Source: a virus | IMG/VR virus record: IMGVR_UViG_3300042305_001773 | Location: 1 to 64,000 of that record | DNA length: 64,000 nt | Direction: 5' to 3' (one strand) | Part shown: in pieces, positions 1 through 8,020 of the stretch | Numbering within the stretch: position 1 is the stretch's first letter | How the letters are laid out: each line of letters opens with the position of its first letter | Notes under the pieces: model-generated | Seen by the model: the letters and a program-made list of their open reading frames with translations, nothing else | Told to the model about the DNA's origin: nothing | Database searches by the model: none | Program-made: the position numbers and the translations under genes

Positions 1-371
1 ATCACGTAGGTACGCAGCTCGTCGACGTCCTTCACAGCGCGGGGCGACACGATCCGGTCAAACATGACGCGGTAGCGCGGGCCACGGATGTAGAAGTTAA
101 TCGGGAGCGTCGCAAACGGGAGCGACACAGCCGCCGGGGAATCGGGCTCCTTGTCCACCACCTTGACGGGCTTGTCAGTGTCAACCTGACGGTCAAGCTC
201 GTCGTTGGTGATGGTCAGCGGCGGCATAATCCGCCGGTAGAACCCGTCTTCACGCATCTTGGTGCGCGTGAAGTCATTAACCGCGTCGATGGCCTGCTTC
301 TGCATGCCGGGGGTATCGAGCTGCTCAAAAAGCGTTTCGTTGAGCAGTTGGATCTCTTGCTGAGTGGGCAT
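1..371 (-). CDS. probable major capsid protein, N-terminal 123 residues (cut by window edge)
   Basis: Reading the minus strand from the ATG at 371 gives an open frame of 123 codons running off the left edge. A GGAGG ribosome site sits about 10 bases upstream. The translation contains TNDELDRQVDTDKPV, EPDSPAAVSLPFATLPI and IRGPRYRVMFDRI. From memory these resemble HK97-fold capsid proteins of large phages, whose N-terminal arm precedes a strongly conserved beta-rich segment. It is the last visible member of the protease, scaffold-like and decoration-like series, which is the usual place for the capsid gene. A CTAAATAAG element lies about 20 bases upstream of the start, like the first box of the promoter motif described elsewhere, but no second box is visible. 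The family call is inference; the truncated length cannot be compared. Confidence 0.65.
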   Translation of the reverse strand, partial: MPTQQEIQLLNETLFEQLDTPGMQKQAIDAVNDFTRTKMREDGFYRRIMPPLTITNDELDRQVDTDKPVKVVDKEPDSPAAVSLPFATLPINFYIRGPRYRVMFDRIVSPRAVKDVDELRTYV

Positions 372-411
372 TTTGGGAACCTCCATGTTCCTTATTTAGT
401 TAGGGATTAGA

Positions 412-993
412 TCACGGATCGATTGTGGCCGCAGTACCGGCGGGCAGGTACACGCACCAGAAGGAAAGCGTGTCCACACCGTTGTGGTTCTTCGACGCGC
501 CACTCGAAACAACACCGCAAACCGGGTTTACGTACTGCACAGCGTTGGCCTTCGTCAGCACGCCCTCAACAGCAGCGCCGCCGCTGGTGGGAGCAGTCAG
601 AAGGTCACCCGGAGCATACGTTACCGCGCTACCGCCGGACGTCTTCACGTACTCGGTGGTGGCGATTTCATAACCACCGGTCGCAACAAGACCCGACAGC
701 TTGCCCGAAGGCGAAACCGCTTGGTGCATGAAGTTACCGGCCGCTGTGGTACCCGGATTGCTGACGTCAGCATCCGTCGAACCGTTCAGCAAGAAAATCG
801 CGACGCCCGTAGCGCTGACACCCGGAACGAACACGTCCTTGCCGCCCTCTTTCGAGAGATGCACGACGCGGCCGCGCGGAACGTCATAAGCGACTGTGCT
901 CAGCAGCTTGGCCGAGTAGTCGAGGGACGCCATATCGAACCAGCCCTTTTTAACGTCAAGGCCGTGTTCAAACATAAGATCAGGAGCAGGCAT
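412..993 (-). CDS. head decoration or stabilisation-like protein
   Basis: 193 aa, started at the ATG at 993 behind an ACGGAGGTC ribosome site. No membrane segment is visible. The chain is rich in Gly, Ser, Thr and Val with alternating beta-type stretches and few charged residues after residue 70, as expected of a compact beta-sandwich or beta-tulip. Position between a scaffold-like gene and the capsid gene is where tailed phages commonly keep a capsid decoration or stabilisation protein. That role is inferred from position and composition; no diagnostic motif was recognised. Confidence 0.5.
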   Translation of the reverse strand: MPAPDLMFEHGLDVKKGWFDMASLDYSAKLLSTVAYDVPRGRVVHLSKEGGKDVFVPGVSATGVAIFLLNGSTDADVSNPGTTAAGNFMHQAVSPSGKLSGLVATGGYEIATTEYVKTSGGSAVTYAPGDLLTAPTSGGAAVEGVLTKANAVQYVNPVCGVVSSGASKNHNGVDTLSFWCVYLPAGTAATIDP

Positions 994-1048
994 TGTTAGA
1001 CCTCCGTGTCTTTCTCAATTGGAAACGTGTTCCGTAAGGGGGACGAAC

Positions 1049-1474
1049 TCAGGTAGTGGGCGGGTTAAGACCAAGGCCCGTAAACAGCTTTACGTCGGAA
1101 GCCTTGAGGCGACCATCGCGGGCACCCACATACCCGCTCGTCAGGCTGGCTCCCGGGTCGTAGCTGGCGGCCTTTGTGGTCACCGGCGTACCCAGACGAG
1201 CCATTTCAGCTGCGTTTTTATGTGCAGCTAATTTGATAACAAGTTCCATCGTGCGCACCGGATCTTGAAGAGCGGCGGCAAGCGCCTCCTTCTGGTGGGC
1301 CTCGATCCGCTCGTTCTCCACGCACGCCTTGACGGCTTCGGGGATCAGGTGAGCCAGCTTCTCGCTGGTTTCAACCTGCGCCTTTTCGGCGGCGGCGGCT
1401 TTGGTCATCGCGGCATCGGAGTAACCGATGTAGTCGATGATTTTCTGTACGAGCGCGTTATTTTCGGTAGACAT
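1049..1474 (-). CDS. small helical virion-region protein, unknown
   Basis: 141 aa with an ACGGAGGTTTTA ribosome site before the ATG. The first 90 residues are Ala/Glu/Lys-rich and helical (TKAAAAEKAQVETSEKLAHL), followed by a Gly-rich tail ending in proline. It lies between the acidic scaffold-like protein and the decoration-like protein, so a head-assembly role is plausible. No family recognised. Confidence 0.6.
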   Translation of the reverse strand: MSTENNALVQKIIDYIGYSDAAMTKAAAAEKAQVETSEKLAHLIPEAVKACVENERIEAHQKEALAAALQDPVRTMELVIKLAAHKNAAEMARLGTPVTTKAASYDPGASLTSGYVGARDGRLKASDVKLFTGLGLNPPTT

Positions 1475-1490
1475 TAAAACCTCCGTGTGA

Positions 1491-2828
1491 TCAACGATTC
1501 ACGAGTTCGATGACGTGCTGCTTCATCATGTCCCGCAGCTGGCGCGAACGCTTTGTGCGAGCTTCTTTGACTTGGAACTTGCCAGCACGCTTAAAGTTTA
1601 CAACAGCACGACCGATGGCGTCTAAATCTTTAGCGGCCGCCATCTTCGGCTCTTCCATCGGCGGCATGGCGGCTTCAGGCGCAGCACCAGCTTCCGGCGG
1701 CATACCGCCTTCGGCGCCACCACCAGCACCGGACAGCGCCTGCAGTAAAGCTTCCGGCGGAATGCCCAGCTCTTCAAGCGCCATTGCCAGCTCTTGAACA
1801 GCTTCGTCTTCAGACGGCTCACCGGCAGCTTCGGGCGACGGTCCGCCTTCGGCACCCATCATGGCCTCAAGACCAGCGGGTGCGCCGCCAGCAGCAGCGT
1901 CATCAGCCGGAGCGTCGCTCATACCAGAAGCGGCGTCTTCAGGCGCAGAGTGATCCTCACCTTCGGTAGCTTCTTCTGTCGGATCAGCCGCGGCGGCCTT
2001 GGAGTTTACAAAGCCGATGAACAGGTCAGCCATCTCGTCAGCTTCGCGAATCGTGTTAGCGCACACGTCGCGAACAGACGCTTCAGCGGCTTCCTTGTCG
2101 AGACCAAGATGCGCGGCCAACTCGTAACCAGCTTTGAACGCGGCAGCCTTGTCGCTGCGAAGCGCGGCAAGATCAGAACCTTCGATCTTGCCATCGTTGT
2201 CGGTGTCGAGTTTGTGCTGGTCGCCCTTCAGCGCGCCGGTCGACTCGCTTTTTTCTTCAGACTTCTCTTCGGTCTTTTTCTTTAAAAAAGCCGGCATCTC
2301 AGCCGCCTTCTCATTGTTCAGCTTGCTGGCGCCGAAGTTGATGAGGTTAGCGAGAATGTCGTTACCGAGGGCGCCAGCGCGATCGCGGGCTTCCTTGAAC
2401 GTGACCGAGCTGTACTTCTCGCCGTCGTTAGCCTTGACCGGCGACGACGTGCCCGGGTCATCCTTATCGCCCTTGAAATCTTTTTCGTTGGAGGGGTCTT
2501 CGCCAGTGGCCTTGGCCGAGACGCCGATGTTCGTTTGAACTTCGTCTTGGCGGCCCTCTTGCGACATCTCCGGTGTGTTGTCTACAGCAAGAGCACCCTG
2601 CTGCTTCTTGACGTCAGCTTCATACTCGCTGGCGCGCGCACCGGTGCTGGCGTTTTGAACGCCGTTGTCAGCGCTAGTCGTCGGATGCGAAGAAGCACCT
2701 TGGTATCCACCCGGATCAGCGGGCACGGGACCGGCAGACTTCTCAGCCGCAGTCTTAACAGGGCTTTGCGCAATCTCGGCGGCGAGAGCGTTGAGTTGAT
2801 CGAACAGTGAACGTTGCATCCGTGCCAT
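1491..2828 (-). CDS. acidic scaffold-like protein with one EF-hand/dockerin-type calcium loop
   Basis: 445 aa, extremely rich in Ala, Glu, Asp, Gly and Pro, with low-complexity acidic stretches (residues 180-200 and 285-400) and a basic helical C-terminus. This composition and the position directly downstream of the prohead protease gene suit an internal scaffold or core protein cleaved during maturation. Residues 208-219 read DTDNDGKIEGSD, a canonical calcium-binding loop with Asp at positions 1, 3, 5 and 12, of the kind found in EF-hands and dockerins; only one copy is visible. Scaffold is inference; the calcium loop is seen directly. Confidence 0.5.
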   Translation of the reverse strand: MARMQRSLFDQLNALAAEIAQSPVKTAAEKSAGPVPADPGGYQGASSHPTTSADNGVQNASTGARASEYEADVKKQQGALAVDNTPEMSQEGRQDEVQTNIGVSAKATGEDPSNEKDFKGDKDDPGTSSPVKANDGEKYSSVTFKEARDRAGALGNDILANLINFGASKLNNEKAAEMPAFLKKKTEEKSEEKSESTGALKGDQHKLDTDNDGKIEGSDLAALRSDKAAAFKAGYELAAHLGLDKEAAEASVRDVCANTIREADEMADLFIGFVNSKAAAADPTEEATEGEDHSAPEDAASGMSDAPADDAAAGGAPAGLEAMMGAEGGPSPEAAGEPSEDEAVQELAMALEELGIPPEALLQALSGAGGGAEGGMPPEAGAAPEAAMPPMEEPKMAAAKDLDAIGRAVVNFKRAGKFQVKEARTKRSRQLRDMMKQHVIELVNR

Positions 2829-2871
2829 GACTTTCTCCTTTGGGGTCTAACCGTTTCCGATTAGCTTCCGT

Positions 2872-4329
2872 TCATGTGACATAATTTTGCAATACACAGT
2901 GGTTTGCTGTCAACCAATTGTTTCCGTATTTCTCGCAGATGGCGGCGTAAGCAGCGATCTTATACAACGCGTAATGTTGCGCAAGAGCTGTTTCTGCTTT
3001 TCCACTCGCTTGCTTGTCGGACGGAAACTCAATTGCCCGGGCGTTACGAAGCGCAGCTAAGTATGCACGTTTCTCAACGCTGACGGGTAATACGCTATGT
3101 GTGTGGGCTACCTTTTCAGCCCACACGCGCACGCTTTGCGGCGCCGCATCAGCTGGAAAGTATACATTGTTTTCAAGCGTCGTGACGATATCTACGTCGT
3201 TAGCGAGCTTTGAAAACACGTTAGGCAGCGCATACGCAACTGCACTAACAAGTGTGGCGTTAGCTGACTTAACTGTCAACGCTAAAAAATCTCGCAGCGG
3301 CAAGATTACGCCAGCGTCGGCCAGTCCGCGTAACACCTCAGACATTTTAACAGAAGGGGTGTTATTTGTATCAATAGCCGGCTGTACTTCGCCGGAGCTG
3401 GCGAGCGCGGTCTGGGCCCAGTTACCGTTGGCGCCTGCATCCTTCTCCGCCTGCGCGAGCTGTGTTAACGCCTCTAACTGTGTCTGGACCCGCGCGGCGG
3501 GGGTACGGCCGAGGTCAAACCCAAGCGGCGCTGTAATACCCAGTTGCTCGGCTAACTCGGCGCCGGAAACGCAGCTACTTGAAGCGGCTTTTTGCAGTTG
3601 ACCAGATACATAGGCAATACGGTCGGCCGGGCGAAACACGTGGCTGATATCAAAAAACGTCGGATTCGGGTTATCGGCGTGTAGTACGTGGCCGTCTTCC
3701 AGCACCCGCCCCATGTTGTGCTTTAATCCGCCGGCCTTGCAGTGACCGCCGTTTTCAACCGAGTCGCAATATTCAGCGCGGGTCTTCGCCGTGTTGCCGC
3801 AAGATGAACACTTGTCGAACGGGATCTTGCAGGCCATCGACACGGCGATCTCTTTGTCGTTGGCCAGCTTTTCTAGTTCTTTGTCCGCGATCAACCCGCC
3901 GTTCCTGTCCGCGGCTTCTTTGGAGCCGTTTAGCGCCACGACTAACTCAATGCGTTTCATAGGTTCGTGATAGGCGCTGGCCTTTACGATACCGAAACTC
4001 TTAGCGGGGTTTTTGTTGGCGTGATCACGATAAAAGCGGGAGAATTTCTCAAACGTCTGGTGGTAGTTCCGGCAGCAGTCGCGCGTAAAACCGTCGCCGT
4101 TACGATTCGGGCCGTAGTCTTCCGTAGCGCCAATCGCGATCATGTGGACCGGTACTTCGTCTTTGGCAAACTTGATGTTTTCAAGCTTGTGCGCAAACTC
4201 GGCGCCGGCGCGTTTGACGAGGTCCTGCTTGTCGGCGCCGATAATACCGCGGCTAGATACTTTGATCAGCGCGGCAACGGGCTCGCTAAAATCCTGAGCG
4301 TGCGGCTGAATAACCTTGATCATGCTCAT
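2872..4329 (-). CDS. prohead maturation protease with inserted zinc-ribbon-like motif
   Basis: 485 aa. Head proteases of the HK97/herpesvirus serine-protease clan cleave scaffold, capsid and internal proteins during maturation. The region 62-135 contains IAIGATEDYGPNRNGDGFT, then RDHANKNPAKSFG and ASAYHEPMKRIELVVALN, which from memory is the signature block of large-phage prohead proteases. The likely catalytic pair is His103 and Ser164 (EIAVSMAC). Straight after the serine comes CxxC (174/177), Cys188 and a second HC pair near 196, which looks like a small zinc-binding insertion. A long C-terminal region (residues 260-485) of unknown role follows. The gene lies immediately upstream of the scaffold-like gene in transcription order. 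Catalytic assignments are by motif only. Confidence 0.75.
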   Translation of the reverse strand: MSMIKVIQPHAQDFSEPVAALIKVSSRGIIGADKQDLVKRAGAEFAHKLENIKFAKDEVPVHMIAIGATEDYGPNRNGDGFTRDCCRNYHQTFEKFSRFYRDHANKNPAKSFGIVKASAYHEPMKRIELVVALNGSKEAADRNGGLIADKELEKLANDKEIAVSMACKIPFDKCSSCGNTAKTRAEYCDSVENGGHCKAGGLKHNMGRVLEDGHVLHADNPNPTFFDISHVFRPADRIAYVSGQLQKAASSSCVSGAELAEQLGITAPLGFDLGRTPAARVQTQLEALTQLAQAEKDAGANGNWAQTALASSGEVQPAIDTNNTPSVKMSEVLRGLADAGVILPLRDFLALTVKSANATLVSAVAYALPNVFSKLANDVDIVTTLENNVYFPADAAPQSVRVWAEKVAHTHSVLPVSVEKRAYLAALRNARAIEFPSDKQASGKAETALAQHYALYKIAAYAAICEKYGNNWLTANHCVLQNYVT

Positions 4330-4331
4330 GT

Positions 4332-5315
4332 TTACTCTCCCGCGGACGAGCCGCCTAAACTGTTAAGAAGTGCCGGTACGCCAAGGGCGCCAAGAACTGG
4401 CAGGCCGATGCCAGCCAGCCGTCCACCAACTCGCGGCATACGACGAAAAGCCTGCTGTAGCTGCGCCGCTGTGAGCTTTTTGCCGGCGCCGCCAACGCCA
4501 GACTTACCCTCAGCCGCGATTGCGGCTAACACGTTAGCGACGTCATCAGCGTTGCGACCCAACGAGCCCCCGAGGAAATTACCGCGGGCCGCGCGTGTTG
4601 CTGTGTTGACGCGGCCGGGTACGGAAGCGGGCGTTGTCATACCAGCTGTTTCTAGCGGTAAACTGACGTCTCGCGGCACGTGGGCCGCCCCACGCAAACG
4701 ACGAATGCTGTTCAAAATTGTTTTTGTAAGCGACGGATCGTTTGTCGCTTCAGGCAGCTTGCCGATGTGTTTTGTCAGATTGTTTGTAATGCGCGTGGGA
4801 CCACTGTTTGCGCGCAACTGCTCAATAGTCGGCTTCAACTGTTTGGCAGTAGCGTCGCCGGAGTCAAGGAAACGGTCGAGTTTGCCGTACGCGTCTAGCG
4901 AGTTAGCGGCTTGGTGGCCGCCGTAAGCGCCAGCACCGGCACCAGCGAGATTTAACAGTGCGCCGGCGGACGAACCGTCTTGATTCTTAGCGGCAGCGAT
5001 AGCCGGCGGCGGTTCCGCGCCCGTCAGCAGCATGTTTTTTGCGGCTGTCGCGCCGAGACCGCCAATACCGCCCATCAGCGCATAATCAAGTATGGCGCGT
5101 CGTTTCTTCTTACCCTGTAGCGCACCGACGACGCCGCCAGCGCCAGCACCGATTGCAGCGTTCTGCAGATACGGGTTACTGAGAATCTGCGACAGGTCGG
5201 CCTGTTTGCCAAGAGCCGCCGCTACACTGGCCACCTTTTCGACCGCGGGGTCGGGTGTGCGGGTAGCAATTGCGGAAAGACCGCGAGCGAGTTCGTGTGT
5301 TTCGGTTGTTTTCAT
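4332..5315 (-). CDS. glycine-zipper putative internal virion/membrane protein
   Basis: 327 aa. After a helical N-terminus (VEKVASVAAALGKQADLSQ) there is a Gly-rich hydrophobic stretch (AAIGAGAGGVVGAL), a basic turn (GKKKRR), and a second hydrophobic Gly-rich stretch (YALMGGIGGLGATAA), i.e. a helical hairpin typical of glycine zippers. The rest is Ala/Arg-rich. It sits two bases from the protease gene and three from the 459-aa gene. The same hairpin design recurs in several proteins in this window. Function unknown; an internal virion protein is inferred from neighbours. Confidence 0.6.
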   Translation of the reverse strand: MKTTETHELARGLSAIATRTPDPAVEKVASVAAALGKQADLSQILSNPYLQNAAIGAGAGGVVGALQGKKKRRAILDYALMGGIGGLGATAAKNMLLTGAEPPPAIAAAKNQDGSSAGALLNLAGAGAGAYGGHQAANSLDAYGKLDRFLDSGDATAKQLKPTIEQLRANSGPTRITNNLTKHIGKLPEATNDPSLTKTILNSIRRLRGAAHVPRDVSLPLETAGMTTPASVPGRVNTATRAARGNFLGGSLGRNADDVANVLAAIAAEGKSGVGGAGKKLTAAQLQQAFRRMPRVGGRLAGIGLPVLGALGVPALLNSLGGSSAGE

Positions 5316-5317
5316 AC

Positions 5318-6697
5318 TTACACCAAACCGCGCGTGTGTAATTGAGATTCGAGGTTATTTTTTAACGCCTCAGCGCGGATCTTCTCCATCTCGATCAGCT
5401 GTTTGACGTCAAAGTCGGCTAACTGTCCTGCTTCAAGTCGCTTCCGAAGCAGGGCCTGCATCGCCGCGCCAGAACCCGTGAAGTTCGGAGCGATCTCGGC
5501 GATTTGGTTGTAAGCCGAGGCGATCTCGTGCGGGTCATAACCGGAAATGACAGGATCGTTCAGGATCAGGTCGTTAAGGACGCCGCGCGATTTAATCTGC
5601 TGTAGTTTGTTTTCATGCTCAGCATCAGACATGCGCGTGAACGCTGTTTGTTTCTGACGCAGCGGATCGGTCGCTTTTGCTTCGTTGGCTTCTAGCTCGC
5701 CGGCCATCCCGGCCGGGCTCATAAGCTTACCGAGATGCCCCATCGTGCCGCTGTATGACGTCAGCGGTGGGGTTGAATCTTGTTTTTTTTTATCTTTAAC
5801 CGCAGCTACCTTGAGGGCGAGCGGGGCCGTCTTTGGGTCATGAAGAATCGAACCTGTGATCGGTTCCGGCGCGACTTTAGGTTCTGCAGCGGGCGGATTT
5901 AACGCAGCTAATTTACTGGCGGCGTTGTTATGTAGCTCAACCGCTTTGATCACATTTTCAACCAGTGTTACCACAGGGAGCGCACCAAAGAAGTTTTCGG
6001 CGGTGGCGGCTTGTTTTGTAAAGTGCGGATAAACAGCCGCAATTTTATTTAACGTAGAAACACCGAGGTCGCCGAGGCGCAGACCCACCTCACGGATCGC
6101 ATCCGGGAACGACATGTTGCCGGGTACGCGGAAATACTGCGCTAGCTCTTCCATCGCCGACGCGGCTTTGTGGTGCATCACCGTGGCGAGGCGACGAATC
6201 TCTTCAGCGTCGCGGCGCGCCGCTTGCTTTTCGCTGTAGGCTCGGCGGGCCGCCGAGTGGTCGTCGCGCGGCGGTGGTACGTATTGCGGCGCCGGAAGAA
6301 CGTTCTTTGCCGCGGCGGCCTTACTGAGACTGGCGTTACGCCGATTAATAAACCCCGTCGGCGATACCGCATACTCTGTCGAGATGATGCTGTTGTTTGT
6401 TAACTCAGCCGATGTTTTGACGTGCTTAGGATACAACGCGTCCATGACAACGTTTACATCAGCCAGTTGAAAGTCAGCCGCTTTCTCTAGTGTTGTTTCA
6501 CCCAGCTCGCGCTGCTTGTTGGTCCGACCGGTGTTATACGCGTGCACCATAAGATTAATGTGCCCGGCTGGAATACTGGCGTCACTCGCGCTTTTGATAA
6601 TCGCGTTGTTCGGGGTGGCGCCTTCGTTTACCAACGTGGCCGCACGCTCAATTGCGCTCAGCAATTTTTGCTCAGCTTCTTTACTTAATGCCCGCAT
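5318..6697 (-). CDS. virion-region protein of unknown function, 459 aa
   Basis: Started at the ATG at 6697 behind GGAGAAAACCA; it overlaps the end of the 315-aa gene by 17 bases, indicating translational coupling. The chain is Ala-rich and largely helical, with a Pro-rich linker near residues 140-150 (PAPQYVPPPRDD) and Lys-Ala motifs (EKAADF, EKQAA, TKQAATAENFF) that recur in neighbouring head-region proteins. No catalytic motif or membrane segment seen. Possible head or connector component by position. Confidence 0.6.
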   Translation of the reverse strand: MRALSKEAEQKLLSAIERAATLVNEGATPNNAIIKSASDASIPAGHINLMVHAYNTGRTNKQRELGETTLEKAADFQLADVNVVMDALYPKHVKTSAELTNNSIISTEYAVSPTGFINRRNASLSKAAAAKNVLPAPQYVPPPRDDHSAARRAYSEKQAARRDAEEIRRLATVMHHKAASAMEELAQYFRVPGNMSFPDAIREVGLRLGDLGVSTLNKIAAVYPHFTKQAATAENFFGALPVVTLVENVIKAVELHNNAASKLAALNPPAAEPKVAPEPITGSILHDPKTAPLALKVAAVKDKKKQDSTPPLTSYSGTMGHLGKLMSPAGMAGELEANEAKATDPLRQKQTAFTRMSDAEHENKLQQIKSRGVLNDLILNDPVISGYDPHEIASAYNQIAEIAPNFTGSGAAMQALLRKRLEAGQLADFDVKQLIEMEKIRAEALKNNLESQLHTRGLV

Positions 6698-7628
6698 TGG
6701 TTTTCTCCGGGTAATGCAGTTCTTGGATCAGACCTTGATTTTGTAAAGAACCGCCAGCCGCAATAATCATCATTTCATCGTTGCGTAATTCTGCAGCGCC
6801 GTCATCAAAGGGTAACATTTTTATAGCTGCGGAATCCAGTTTAGTCCCCACTTTGAACGGCAACGTAGCCAACATGGCGCCAATGTTTTCGACGATTGTG
6901 GCCTGCGATTTTGTGGCGTTGTCGCTGTTTTTCTCGATCTCTACATATTTTACAAAAGAATCGATCAGAGGTAACTGGGTGTGGCTGTTTACCGGCACTG
7001 TAAGACTTGCAATAGCGGCCTTGTACTTCATCGAGTGGATGGCAAAATCTTGGAAGAAAGCCGAAACACCGCCCGCTGAGTCCGGTTTGGGAATCTCTAG
7101 GCAGCGATTAATCGCGGCATCCAACACGTATTGCCCGCCCCGGAAACCAAGTAGCTTCCACAGTAGGTCGTAATGCCGCTCTTGAAGACCGCGCGTTACT
7201 GCGTCCGCCATCACAACGTTCACGACATAGTCTGTGTTTACAAGTTTATCACGCACGTCAAAGAACGTATTCGCGTATGCTTCGATCGTCTCGACCTCAG
7301 TGCCGAGCTTATGCGCAATCTCTTGATCAGATTCGCCGGCCAAAATACGCGCCTCGATGGCCCAGCGCGTCGGTTGCTTGTCGGCGGCCCAGAGCGAGTG
7401 CGCCCAGAACATCGCGCCGTCCCGCAGCATGGCGCCGTATGTAGCCGTCGGGTCGTTGTTTGCCTGCTCGAAATGGCGCTTGAGCCGTAAAGCGCGCCGG
7501 ATCCACACAAAGCCGTCAGCGCCATCCAGCGCGCGTGACGCCTTACGGCCGCCGCTGTCGATTTGGACAGCCCGCAGCCAGCGCCAGTTTGGCGGGCGCA
7601 ACGGGTTAGTACGGAACGCGTTTAACAT
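6681..7628 (-). CDS. virion-region protein with helix-turn-helix-like segment
   Basis: 315 aa; the ATG overlaps the preceding stop as TAATG. Residues about 93-125 (AILAGESDQEIAHKLGTEVETIEAYANTFFD, quoted in part) resemble a helix-turn-helix of the sort seen in sigma-like regulators and small terminase subunits. N-terminal part is basic and Trp-rich. Its place in the head block suggests a structural or packaging role, but no terminase or portal signature is visible. The DNA-binding reading is inference from one short segment. Confidence 0.5.
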   Translation of the reverse strand: MLNAFRTNPLRPPNWRWLRAVQIDSGGRKASRALDGADGFVWIRRALRLKRHFEQANNDPTATYGAMLRDGAMFWAHSLWAADKQPTRWAIEARILAGESDQEIAHKLGTEVETIEAYANTFFDVRDKLVNTDYVVNVVMADAVTRGLQERHYDLLWKLLGFRGGQYVLDAAINRCLEIPKPDSAGGVSAFFQDFAIHSMKYKAAIASLTVPVNSHTQLPLIDSFVKYVEIEKNSDNATKSQATIVENIGAMLATLPFKVGTKLDSAAIKMLPFDDGAAELRNDEMMIIAAGGSLQNQGLIQELHYPEKTNAGIK

Positions 7629-8011
7629 TAGCGCAACGTCGGCGTATCGACGGTAACGGAGAAGACCAGCGTCTTGGTAGCCGACGGCGTGATCTTGAGG
7701 TAAAGATATCTTTGCGGGTTCGAGGGTGAACCGTCGCGATTAAGATACGACACGTTTAAATCGTTTTTGAACGGCGTCGTTTGGTCAAACGACAACACTT
7801 TAAACGTGTCTGCGGGCAGGTCGCTGTTGGGCGCCTTGTCTTGTTTGCTGGAGTACAGCGCAGCCGTAAAGTTACCGGTCGAGCCGCCGGCTGCTTCCAC
7901 AAGGCTGTAACCTTTCAAAACACCGCGGTGCGGCATGGGTACTGCGACAGTAGTCGCTTCGCCGCTGTTGGCTGTAAACGTGACGCTACCGGACCATACT
8001 GTGCTGGGCAT
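7628..8011 (-). CDS. small beta-sandwich-like virion protein
   Basis: 127 aa, ATG behind AAAGGTGAAAT. The sequence alternates short polar and hydrophobic stretches (VWSGSVTFTANSG, RYLYLKITPSATKTLVFSVTV) with no Cys, no membrane helix and few Lys, consistent with an all-beta structural domain. It lies between the 793-aa and 315-aa genes. Could be a head-fibre, decoration or tail-interface protein; no family recognised. Confidence 0.55.
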   Translation of the reverse strand: MPSTVWSGSVTFTANSGEATTVAVPMPHRGVLKGYSLVEAAGGSTGNFTAALYSSKQDKAPNSDLPADTFKVLSFDQTTPFKNDLNVSYLNRDGSPSNPQRYLYLKITPSATKTLVFSVTVDTPTLR

Positions 8012-8020
8012 ATTTCACCT

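Noticed and set aside
3967-4926. 319-codon plus-strand open frame
   Set aside because: It lies antisense to the prohead protease and the 327-aa gene, both of which have recognisable protein features; the plus frame has none and no ribosome site.
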